From assembly GCA_030694425.1 (NCBI GenBank), contig JAUXYI010000044.1, forward strand, positions 1-33,952: 33,952 bases of DNA, written 5' to 3'. The stretch comes from Thermodesulfovibrionia bacterium (lineage in GTDB: Bacteria > Nitrospirota > Thermodesulfovibrionia > UBA6902 > BMS3Bbin08). Of the stretch, positions 24,987 through 31,096 are shown one piece after another (position 1 is the stretch's first letter; every line of letters starts with the position of its first letter). The translations under genes were made by a program, and so were the position numbers. Below the pieces are notes generated by a model that was given only the letters and a program-made list of their open reading frames with translations, was not told the DNA's origin and did no database searches.

Positions 24987-25197
24987 GTTGGGTTCTGCTG
25001 GTGAAAGGGAAAATATTAGAAAATCCTTAAAGGTTGAAGAAGTTTTTATGGGAGAGCTAAATGATGAAAGGGGCAGAGAGTTATTATGGAAAAAATTGCC
25101 AACAGACCAAGGTGAATATTTAAATGTAGAACGCAATTCCAATCAAAGAAAGGAGATAAAAAAGAAACATGGCAAAAGGCATCTACAAAAGAAATAA
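24967..25197 (+). CDS. Chimeric small open frame with good ribosome site
   Basis: 76 codons, GAAAGGAGG before the ATG. The first residues, MAKGICKLG, echo the integrase beginning MAKGIYKRN found again at 25169, and the rest (ENIRKSLKVEEVFMGELNDE) is unrecognised and very polar. It probably arose when one integrase start was fused to unrelated sequence during decay of the element. Overlaps the ends of the XRE and integrase remnants. It may be translated but I assign no function. Confidence 0.3.
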   Translation: MAKGICKLGSAGERENIRKSLKVEEVFMGELNDERGRELLWKKLPTDQGEYLNVERNSNQRKEIKKKHGKRHLQKK

Positions 25198-25309
25198 AAT
25201 CTGGTGGATACGCTATGCAGGTCTTGATGGTAAGACTGTCTATGAGTCCTCATGTTTAAAAATCTATTGCAACCCATTGAAAATAATCAAAGCCGATGGA
25301 GGGACTTGA
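25169..25309 (+). pseudogene. Integrase (tyrosine recombinase) with in-frame internal deletion
   Basis: 46 residues remain. The first ~33 (MAKGIYKRNKIWWIRYAGLD, then GKTVYESS) are the N-terminal arm-binding part of a phage-type integrase; the catalytic domain is missing; and the frame continues without a break through CNPLKIIKADGGT to a TGA that lies inside the tRNA-derived repeat. An integrase ending inside its own attachment site is typical of tRNA-targeted elements, so the last residues are plausibly the true C-terminus. AAAGGAG precedes the ATG. It cannot catalyse recombination. Confidence 0.75.
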
Positions 25310-25333
25310 ACCCTCGACCTACTGATTACGAAT
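25275..25333 (-). repeat. Attachment-site copy: tRNA-Thr 3' half duplicate
   Basis: 59 bases identical, except one (25320), to 26481-26539. On the minus strand it holds the tRNA from the anticodon loop (ATTCGTAATCAGT) through the T arm and acceptor end and 17 bases beyond. After 25333 the match ends abruptly. Confidence 0.9.
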
Positions 25334-25541
25334 GACAGGCAGGGAAGACTTAAAACTTCCTTATTTTTCTTTTTCTTTCTATTTATTACCAGTTGCGGAT
25401 TATCAGAAAATTAGCATTTCCCCCTTTTTTCTTATTTTACCCTCTGTTTACTATACAAAAACTATACAATTTCAGGCAAGGGCATTTTGAAATAGGTTTT
25501 CTTTGTCAGCACAGCAAGATTACTCAAAAGTTTTTAAAGCT

Positions 25542-25561
25542 CCTGCCTACCGTCAGGCAGG
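25542..25561. repeat. Short hairpin CCTGCCT / AGGCAGG
   Basis: Seven-base arms around ACCGTC. It is the only structure seen in the 300-base gap 25334-25634 apart from the relE promoter; the element also carries GGCAGG just after the att copy at 25336. Confidence 0.5.
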
Positions 25562-25595
25562 TCGGATGGCTATAAGAGATAAGGTTATTTCATGG

Positions 25596-25624
25596 TTGAC
25601 ATAAACGATTAATTATATTATCAT
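25596..25624 (+). promoter_or_regulatory. Promoter of the RelE-type toxin-antitoxin pair
   Basis: TTGACA (25596-25601), 17 bases, TATCAT (25619-25624). The predicted start is about four bases before the toxin ATG at 25635, and no Shine-Dalgarno exists, so the toxin would be read from an almost leaderless transcript. Confidence 0.7.
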
Positions 25625-25634
25625 TTCATTAATC

Positions 25635-25919
25635 ATGGATGTTTTATATAAATCTGCATTCAGGAAGTTTGTAAAAAAGCAGGCGAGATGCTTTCAGCTT
25701 GCCATTGAGGATGAAACAGAAAGGATAAAAAAAGATCCACGGATTGGAGAGGAAAAGAAAGGAGACCTTTCAGGATTCCGTGTTCACAAATTTAAATTCA
25801 GAGGACAGGAGTATTTGATAGCATATAGCGCGGAAAGCAATTGCCTGATTATGTATATGATAAACACCCATGAGAATTTTTACCGTAGCCTTAAACGATA
25901 TATAAGGGAGGTGGGATAG
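25635..25919 (+). CDS. RelE/ParE-type toxin
   Basis: 94 residues of RelE-like fold: KSAFRKFVKKQ at 6-16, a helix with DETERIKKDP, then the beta strands GDLSGFRVHKFKFRGQEYLI (43-62) and AYSAESNCLIMYMINTHENF. Such toxins cleave mRNA on the ribosome or block gyrase; the group here is closer to RelE/HigB. Toxin first, antitoxin two bases after the stop, as in HigBA-like order. Lies between the two tRNA-derived repeats, so it is cargo of the integrative element. Confidence 0.85.
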   Translation: MDVLYKSAFRKFVKKQARCFQLAIEDETERIKKDPRIGEEKKGDLSGFRVHKFKFRGQEYLIAYSAESNCLIMYMINTHENFYRSLKRYIREVG

Positions 25920-25921
25920 TC

Positions 25922-26221
25922 ATGATAACAGCGGAGAAGGTTTATAAAGAAATAATAGAATTGCCTTTAAAGGAGAGGGAGAAGCTTTTTGTGGTAATAG
26001 CAAGACGTGGTTTTGAGAAAGACCTTTACACGCATGAAGATGTCTTTAGTGATATAAGACAGTCTCCTTTTACCATCAAGGAAGCTGCAGAGTATTTTGA
26101 GGTTGCAGAGATAACAGTTAGAAGATGGGTAAAAGATGGCAGTTTGAAATCAAAGAGATTGGGCAGGAACATTGTGTTTGATGTAGATGTTCTTAAGGAA
26201 TTTAAGAAGAAGCGGGCATAA
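25922..26221 (+). CDS. Excisionase/MerR-like helix-turn-helix antitoxin
   Basis: 99 residues. The N-terminal half (MITAEKVYKEIIELPLKERE) is the kind of helical segment seen in antitoxins neutralising RelE toxins; the C-terminal half (about 50-97: FTIKEAAEYFEVAEITVRRW, then VKDGSLKSKRLG) is an excisionase-type winged helix (HTH_17) that likely autoregulates the pair. Starts two bases after the toxin stop; GGGAGGTGGG lies over the toxin's last codons. Confidence 0.85.
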   Translation: MITAEKVYKEIIELPLKEREKLFVVIARRGFEKDLYTHEDVFSDIRQSPFTIKEAAEYFEVAEITVRRWVKDGSLKSKRLGRNIVFDVDVLKEFKKKRA

Positions 26222-26284
26222 GCCCTAAACCGTTACTGGTTCAGGGTAAGATAACAACAGAAAAAGTTAGCATTTGTCTCTTGA

Positions 26285-26467
26285 TGTGAGGCTGGAAGTG
26301 AAATTATAAGAGAAAAGATTGAACCTGATTATGCAGAGGCTCATTATAATCTCGGTCTTGCCTACCTATTTTTAAACGACAGACGCTCTGCCTTAGAGCA
26401 GTATAAAATACTTAAAGACCTTGACCCTGAGCTGGCTAATAAGTTGTTTAATCTGATTTATAAATAG
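26285..26467 (+). pseudogene. Fragment of a TPR-repeat protein
   Basis: Open frame without a start codon: IEPDYAEAHYNLGLAYLFLN and SALEQYKILKDLDPELANKL are a tetratricopeptide repeat and the end of a second, closing with LFNLIYK and TAG. It is the tail of a longer TPR protein whose front is absent. It sits immediately before the tRNA-side attachment copy. Confidence 0.75.
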
Positions 26468-26480
26468 GGAGGCTGTAAAT

Positions 26481-26539
26481 CATTGAAAATAATCAAAGCC
26501 GATGGAGGGACTTGAACCCTCGACCAACTGATTACGAAT
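26481..26539 (-). repeat. Attachment-site copy overlapping the intact tRNA-Thr
   Basis: Partner of 25275-25333. Extends 17 bases outside the tRNA 3' end and into the anticodon loop. The intact tRNA continues beyond it to 26568. Confidence 0.9.
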
Positions 26540-26568
26540 CAGTTGCTCTGCCGCTGAGCTACATCGGC
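26498..26568 (-). tRNA. tRNA-Thr (anticodon CGT)
   Basis: On the minus strand: acceptor GCCGATG paired with CATCGGC, D arm AGCTCAGCGGCAGAGC, anticodon stem ACTGA/TCAGT with loop TTCGTAA (anticodon CGT, reads ACG), T arm GAGGGTTCAAGTCCCTC. The discriminator would be T at 26497; CCA is not encoded. It is the target of the integrative element to its left. Confidence 0.97.
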
Positions 26569-26570
26569 TG

Positions 26571-26615
26571 TTCAAGATACATGATACAAGATACAGGAGA
26601 GAAGATACAAGATTC
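26571..26615. repeat. ATACAAG-type low-complexity stretch
   Basis: Repeated GATACA(A)GAT words between the tRNA 5' end and the opp ATPase gene. Same style as the ACAGA-type repeats elsewhere in the window. The rest of the gap to 26716 shows no clear promoter. Confidence 0.6.
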
Positions 26616-26716
26616 AGAACCTTGACAAAGAGTACTTGATAACATAAACTTAATCCCTATATAAATCTATATTTATTAACATGAATCAAAATAACGCCGC
26701 AGCCATGCTATAACCA

Positions 26717-27736
26717 ATGCATCAAACCCTTCTCTCTGTAGAAAATTTAAATATTTCTTTTAATCATGTCTCTGATAAGCCGCTGAAAATAGTAGATGAT
26801 ATTAGTTTTACTATAAGCCAGGAGGATGTTGTTGGGCTTGTGGGTGAGAGCGGATGCGGCAAAACCCTTACTGCCCTTTCAATAATGAAACTTTTGCCCT
26901 CCAATGCGATTTGCTCAGGCAAGGTGCTTTTTAAAGGAGAAAACCTCCTTGCTTTAGAAGATAGGAAATTAAGGAATATCAGGGGTCAGGAGATGTCCAT
27001 GATTTTTCAGGAGCCTATGACATCTCTTAATCCTGTGTTTACAGTAGGGTATCAGATTGCAGAGGTACTGATGACCCATAAAAATATGAATAAAAAAACT
27101 GCGTTAGAAGAAACTATCAGGCTACTTAGAGATGTTAAAATCCCAGCGCCTGAATTAAGGGCTAAGGAATATCCTCATCAGATGAGCGGTGGGATGAGAC
27201 AGAGGATCATGATTGCAATGGCAATAGCATGCAGTCCTTCTCTTCTGATTGCAGATGAACCAACAACAGCGCTTGACGTTACAATACAGGCGCAGATACT
27301 TGAATTGCTCGGCAGCCTCAAAGAAAAAAACAAGATGTCAATTCTTTTAATTACGCATGACCTCGGTATTGTTGCGGAATGGGTGCACAGGGTTAAGGTG
27401 ATGTACGCAGGCAGGATTGTTGAGGAGGCTGATGTCAGGGAAATATTTACTAATCCGAGGCATCCTTACACAATAGGTCTTTTTGAATCTCTTCCGGGAA
27501 AGAAAGGTGAGGCGCTGACGCCTATCCCAGGTCAGGTTCCAAAGATGAATGAACTGCCAGCAGGATGTAAATTTTCGCCAAGGTGCCGCTATGTAATTAA
27601 AGAATGTCATGAGAAAGAACCCGCGCTTATTTCTATAAATCCCCCCATCTCCCCTTTACTAAAGGTCATGACTCGTAGAGGGGGTGAGGGGGGATTTAAG
27701 CATCTCAGTCGCTGTATAAGGGCAATGGAGATATGA
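26717..27736 (+). CDS. Oligopeptide ABC transporter ATP-binding protein, OppD/DppD type
   Basis: 339 residues. Walker A GESGCGKT 43-50, Q-loop IFQEPMTS, signature MSGGMRQR 156-163, Walker B LLIADEP, H-loop H214. The C-terminal oligopeptide-ATPase domain has cysteines C284-x5-C290-x6-C297 and C333, the ligands of the [4Fe-4S] cluster described in DppD-type proteins. Between the third and fourth Cys is a 20-residue insert (NPPISPLLKVMTRRGGEGGF) encoded by a palindromic repeat. No Shine-Dalgarno seen. Overlaps oppF by four bases. Energises the OppBC permease at 17.3-19.0 kb, from which it is separated by about 7.7 kb. Confidence 0.95.
   Translation: MHQTLLSVENLNISFNHVSDKPLKIVDDISFTISQEDVVGLVGESGCGKTLTALSIMKLLPSNAICSGKVLFKGENLLALEDRKLRNIRGQEMSMIFQEPMTSLNPVFTVGYQIAEVLMTHKNMNKKTALEETIRLLRDVKIPAPELRAKEYPHQMSGGMRQRIMIAMAIACSPSLLIADEPTTALDVTIQAQILELLGSLKEKNKMSILLITHDLGIVAEWVHRVKVMYAGRIVEEADVREIFTNPRHPYTIGLFESLPGKKGEALTPIPGQVPKMNELPAGCKFSPRCRYVIKECHEKEPALISINPPISPLLKVMTRRGGEGGFKHLSRCIRAMEI
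27638..27697. repeat. 60-base REP-like palindrome inserted in frame in oppD
   Basis: AATCCCCCCATCTCCCCTTT on the left mirrors GAGGGGGTGAGGGGGGATTT on the right. Exactly 60 bases, so it adds 20 codons and leaves the frame intact. Confidence 0.85.
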
Positions 27737-28680
27737 AAGAGCTGCTTAAGGTCCACGGCGTTAAAAAATATTTTAAGGTAAAAGGGAATAATTTATTAAA
27801 GGCTGTTGATGATGTAAGTTTTTCAGTGAATAAAGCTCAAATCTTTGGACTTGTTGGAGAAAGCGGCTGCGGCAAATCAACGCTTGCAAGATTAATCCTC
27901 AGGCTGATGGAACCTACCGGAGGGGAGATTTTCTTTGACAATATAGATGTTATAAATGCGCAGGGGAAAGCCCTCTCCGAGATTAGAAGAAGCCTTCAGA
28001 TTGTTTTTCAGGACCCGTTGGCTGCCCTTAATCCAAGGAGGAGTGTTATAGACGCTGTTGGCGAGGCTCTTCTGATAAATAAAATCGCAAGAAAGAAAGA
28101 ACTCAAAGACAGGGTAGTTTATCTGCTTCAAAGGGTAGGGCTGGATGCGGATGCTCTATATAAATATCCGCATGAATTCAGCGGAGGACAGAGACAGAGG
28201 ATATGCATAGCAAGAGCCCTATCTGTGAATCCCAAACTTATAGTTGCAGATGAGCCTTTGTCGGCGCTTGATGTATCAATTCAGGCACAGATATTAAACC
28301 TTCTTGAGGAGCTGCAGAGAAGCTCCAATCTTGCGTATATTTTTATAACCCACAACCTTCACGTAATAGAGCATTTCAGTGATGTTGTTGCAGTGATGTA
28401 TCTTGGAAAGATAGTAGAGATGTCCGGGACAGAAGAGCTTTTCCAAAAACCGTTTCATCCTTACACAGAAGCGCTCTTATCAGCCATGCCAGAGCCGGAG
28501 ATTGACAAGAAAAGCAGAAGGATTATCCTTGAAGGCGATGTCCCGAGCCCTGTATATATCCCTGCAGGGTGTCCTTTCCATCCAAGGTGTCATAAAAGAT
28601 TTGAGCCCTGTGATACAATAGTTCCAGCTTATAGGGAAGCGGAGAAAGACAGATGGGTTTCGTGTCATCTGTGGAGCTGA
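27733..28680 (+). CDS. Oligopeptide ABC transporter ATP-binding protein, OppF/DppF type
   Basis: 315 residues. Walker A GESGCGKST 42-50, VFQDPLAALNPR, signature FSGGQRQR, Walker B LIVADEPLSALD, then H-loop THNLHVI. The C-terminal cluster cysteines are spaced C-x5-C-x6-C-x17-C (AGCPFHPRC, FEPC, WVSC) without any insert, a useful comparison for its partner. ATGA overlap with oppD. Followed by a family B repeat and then pdxJ. Confidence 0.96.
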   Translation: MKELLKVHGVKKYFKVKGNNLLKAVDDVSFSVNKAQIFGLVGESGCGKSTLARLILRLMEPTGGEIFFDNIDVINAQGKALSEIRRSLQIVFQDPLAALNPRRSVIDAVGEALLINKIARKKELKDRVVYLLQRVGLDADALYKYPHEFSGGQRQRICIARALSVNPKLIVADEPLSALDVSIQAQILNLLEELQRSSNLAYIFITHNLHVIEHFSDVVAVMYLGKIVEMSGTEELFQKPFHPYTEALLSAMPEPEIDKKSRRIILEGDVPSPVYIPAGCPFHPRCHKRFEPCDTIVPAYREAEKDRWVSCHLWS

Positions 28681-28689
28681 TAAATATAG

Positions 28690-28769
28690 ATTAAAAATCA
28701 AAAATTAAAATGCAAAATGTATCCCGACTATTCGGGATGATTTTTGCTCTTTGATTTTTAAATTTTTAG
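28690..28769. repeat. Dispersed palindrome family B, copy 4
   Basis: Core ATCCCGACTATTCGGGAT at 28721-28738 with TTAAAATGCAAAATG / TTTTTGCTCTTTGATTTT arms. It fills most of the gap between oppF and pdxJ. Confidence 0.85.
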
Positions 28770-28781
28770 GAGGAGGTTTAT

Positions 28782-29489
28782 ATGCTTCTTGGTGTTAATG
28801 TTGACCATGTAGCGACTGTAAGACAGGCAAGGGGAGGGATTGAGCCTGACCCGGTTGCAGCAGCAGCTCTGGCAATTAAAGGCGGCGCTGATGGGATTAC
28901 TGTGCACCTGAGAGAAGACAGAAGACACATACAGGATAAGGATTTAAAATTATTAAGACGTAGCGTATCAGTAGAGCTTAACCTTGAAATGGCTGCAGTT
29001 AAAGAGATGATAGGCATAGCTTTAAAGGTCAGGCCTGATATGGTTACGCTTGTGCCCGAAAAAAGGGCAGAGCTCACAACAGAAGGCGGAATTAATCTGC
29101 AAAAGAATAAAAATCAGATAGAGAAGGCAGTGAAAATAATTCAGAGTAAAGGCATACCCGTAAGCCTCTTTATAAACCCTTCAATTAAAGATATTGAAAT
29201 CTCAAAAGAGATAGGCGCCATGATGGTTGAGATACACACAGGATTTTATGCAGATTCTAAAGGGAAAAAACAAACAGCAGAATTTAAAAAGGTTGAAAAA
29301 GCGGTAAAAATAGCACTTAATCTTGGCCTTTTTGTTAATGCAGGACATGGGCTGAATTATTCAAATATAAAAAAGATTGTTTCTATTAATGGATTAAGAG
29401 GGTTTTATATTGGTCACAGTATTATCTCAAGGGCTATTTTTGCAGGGATAGAGAATGCTGTGAGGGAGATGAAGAAGTTGGTGGGATGA
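28782..29489 (+). CDS. pdxJ: Pyridoxine 5'-phosphate synthase
   Basis: 235 residues. LGVNVDHVATVRQARGG at 3-19 and ITVHLREDRRHIQDKD with the catalytic and phosphate-binding residues identify PdxJ; VTLVPEKRAELTTEGG and VNAGHGLNYSN follow. It condenses 1-deoxyxylulose-5-phosphate with 3-amino-2-oxopropyl phosphate in the DXP-dependent vitamin B6 route, which implies PdxA elsewhere. GGAGGAGG before the ATG. Overlaps acpS by four bases, the usual pdxJ-acpS pair. Confidence 0.97.
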   Translation: MLLGVNVDHVATVRQARGGIEPDPVAAAALAIKGGADGITVHLREDRRHIQDKDLKLLRRSVSVELNLEMAAVKEMIGIALKVRPDMVTLVPEKRAELTTEGGINLQKNKNQIEKAVKIIQSKGIPVSLFINPSIKDIEISKEIGAMMVEIHTGFYADSKGKKQTAEFKKVEKAVKIALNLGLFVNAGHGLNYSNIKKIVSINGLRGFYIGHSIISRAIFAGIENAVREMKKLVG

Positions 29490-29857
29490 TATACGGCATT
29501 GGCATAGACCTTATAAAAATTGAACGCATGAAAGAAGCTGCGGATAAATGGGGAAGGAAATTTCTTGAGAGGATATTTACAGAGAGCGAGATTAAATATT
29601 GCTATGAACGAAAAGAGCCTTATCTTTCCCTTGCTGTGAGGTTTGCTGCAAAAGAGGCTTTGATAAAGGCAATAGGTTCAGAAGCATTTGTTCCTTTAAC
29701 AGACATTGAAATTATGAATTTTGAAAACGGGAAACCATTGATTAAAGCCAAAGGCAAGCTTGAAGAATTTTTTAGAGAAAAATCAATAAAACACTGTCAT
29801 CTGTCACTCAGTCATGAGAAAGAATTCGGCATAGCGTGTGTGGTGCTGGAGAGGTGA
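29486..29857 (+). CDS. acpS: Holo-[acyl-carrier-protein] synthase
   Basis: 123 residues. The Mg-binding D8 in GIGIDLIKIERM and E57 in RFAAKEALIKA are the 4'-phosphopantetheinyl-transferase signature. It transfers phosphopantetheine from CoA to acyl carrier protein. ATGA overlap with pdxJ. In many genomes nnr comes next; here only its first ~25 codons survive. Confidence 0.97.
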   Translation: MIYGIGIDLIKIERMKEAADKWGRKFLERIFTESEIKYCYERKEPYLSLAVRFAAKEALIKAIGSEAFVPLTDIEIMNFENGKPLIKAKGKLEEFFREKSIKHCHLSLSHEKEFGIACVVLER

Positions 29858-29968
29858 TTAAAAGTCGCGAGGTAATCCATTTCTTCGGGGTTGAGCCCTA
29901 TTAATTCTTCACATTCTGGTAAATCATTTAGGTTTTTTGTAATGTATAACTTTTTTATGATTTAAATC

Positions 29969-30115
29969 ATGAGGTCGTCCCTTGAAAAATATGGTATTGC
30001 CGGGACTATTCTTATGGAGAGGGCAGGGCTTGCAAAGGTATTAAAGCATAAGCTCACTGACGAGTGCCTGTCAATGACTCGTTCAAGTCCGCATTTTGTT
30101 AGCCCTTTTCTATAA
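29969..30115 (+). pseudogene. Truncated nnr (NAD(P)H-hydrate epimerase/dehydratase) at cassette-array edge
   Basis: The frame from ATG 29969 reads LEKYGIAGTILMERAGLAKV, the conserved N-terminal helix of Nnr/YjeF (usually ...YGIPGxxLMExAGxA), then enters the first attC-like site at 30046 and runs through it to a TAA at 30113. About 25 genuine codons remain of roughly 500. The place, directly after acpS, is where nnr normally stands. The 111-base gap before it (29858-29968) includes an antisense open frame (see findings) and a TGAT-N4-ATCA palindrome at 29957. Confidence 0.7.
30046..30105 (-). other. attC-like site 1 (end of cassette A)
   Basis: On the minus strand it begins GGGCTAACAAAATGCGGAC, with arms TGAACGAGT / ACTCGTCA, the left arm carrying one extra A, and ends GAGCTTATGC. 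The outer box is CTTATGC where GTTRRRY is the rule. 60 bases. Confidence 0.75.
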
Positions 30116-30150
30116 TTTTCTTAAGACACGAATATCAAATATAATTCATA

Positions 30151-30897
30151 CTATTTGTCAGGCAATGTCTGGCAGAAAGAGAGAACATCAAGCTGGTCTT
30201 TTAGAGTGAGAAAAAACAGAGAAATCATTTGAGCCCCGGGATGCCCCCAGCGGATTTTGTGTAAAGACTCCCATGGGTTTTTATTAGCTACTGTTCCGAT
30301 ATATTCTGGGTTTTTCTCGTCTTTGAAATTTATCTCCTTCCCGTCTTCACCATGGCATTTTATACATGTGCTCAAGTATATTCTGCCACCGCTTGCTGGA
30401 TCACCTATGCCCTTTCTAGTATCGCGATTAATATACAAGTCTACATCTACCTGCCCGTAAGCCACAAAAATTGCCAGTGCTTCTAATTCTTTGTCAAGTA
30501 TCATGCTGCCAAAAGCATGCGTATTATCTTTGAGTACCTTTATAATCTGCTCTGGCTTTTGGTTAGCATAAGACCTGATGCCAGTTATCCCTGTATAATG
30601 ACTGCCTGTTGAGTAAGCACCTGCCTTACCCTTATAATCCCATCCATGGCACTCCTTGCAACGCCATGTAGCCGCACCCTTCTTTTGACCAACTGCAGGA
30701 TAAGAGGGATGGGTTTTATCTATTTTTACCCCGAGCTCCTCAAACCAATTGTCATACAAAACTCCACCACGGACAAGTTGGGCAAATTCTCTACCTGTAA
30801 GTTTTCCAATTTCTTCAGCAGTAGATGATGAAACTGTAACTAACAACGCAAATACTGCCAGAATAAACAAGCAACATGCTATCTTTGTTTTTTTCAT
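30151..30897 (-). CDS. Periplasmic di-haem c-type cytochrome (cassette A)
   Basis: 248 residues. Signal peptide about 1-27 (CCLFILAVFALLVTVSSSTA). Two haem c sites: CKECH 80-84 and CIKCH 178-182, each at the head of a cytochrome c-like domain; possible distal Met at 132 (FGSMILDKE) and in GAQMISLFF near the end. The N-terminal domain (EFAQLVRGGVLYDNWFEELG and later WRCKECHGWDYKG) is like cytochromes found beside periplasmic oxidoreductases. It would carry electrons outside the membrane. AAGGAGG precedes the ATG. It fills one integron-type cassette, ending 46 bases before attC-like site 1. Confidence 0.93.
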   Translation of the reverse strand: MKKTKIACCLFILAVFALLVTVSSSTAEEIGKLTGREFAQLVRGGVLYDNWFEELGVKIDKTHPSYPAVGQKKGAATWRCKECHGWDYKGKAGAYSTGSHYTGITGIRSYANQKPEQIIKVLKDNTHAFGSMILDKELEALAIFVAYGQVDVDLYINRDTRKGIGDPASGGRIYLSTCIKCHGEDGKEINFKDEKNPEYIGTVANKNPWESLHKIRWGHPGAQMISLFFLTLKDQLDVLSFCQTLPDK

Positions 30898-30968
30898 TTA
30901 CATCCTCCTTTATTGAAATTTGAAACATAGTTTAGCACATCACACAGAGGTATGATAGTAATTATATT

Positions 30969-31096
30969 GGGCTAAGCTGACTGACGAGTGCCACTGAATA
31001 ATCTCAACATGCCTTAAACCGATTTGCATACCTAATAACAATGCTACCTAAAAAAAGCGTCCTGTGGCACTCGTTCATGTGCACGCAATGTTATGC
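30969..31096 (-). other. attC-like site 2 (end of cassette B)
   Basis: On the minus strand it begins GCATAACATTGCGTGCACA, long arms TGAACGAGTGCCAC / GTGGCACTCGTCA (extra A in the left arm) around a loop of about 70 bases, and ends CAGCTTAGCCC. As in site 1 the last box is CTT instead of GTT. 128 bases. Its first box contains the stop codon of the gene upstream. Confidence 0.8.

Larger units (their letters stand above)
24837..26539. mobile_element. Remnant of a tRNA-Thr-targeted integrative element
   Basis: Contains an XRE-type regulator fragment, an internally deleted integrase gene whose end runs into a copy of the tRNA-Thr 3' half, a RelE-type toxin-antitoxin pair, a TPR fragment and then the intact tRNA-Thr. 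The two tRNA-derived copies (25275-25333 and 26481-26539) are direct repeats 1206 bases apart. The left limit is not defined by a repeat; the operator at 24794 may belong to it. Confidence 0.75.

Noticed and set aside
29957-29970. ATGATTTAAATCAT, another TGAT-N4-ATCA palindrome
   Set aside because: It overlaps the start of the nnr stub, no good -10 lies at the distance seen for the other boxes, and no intact gene follows.
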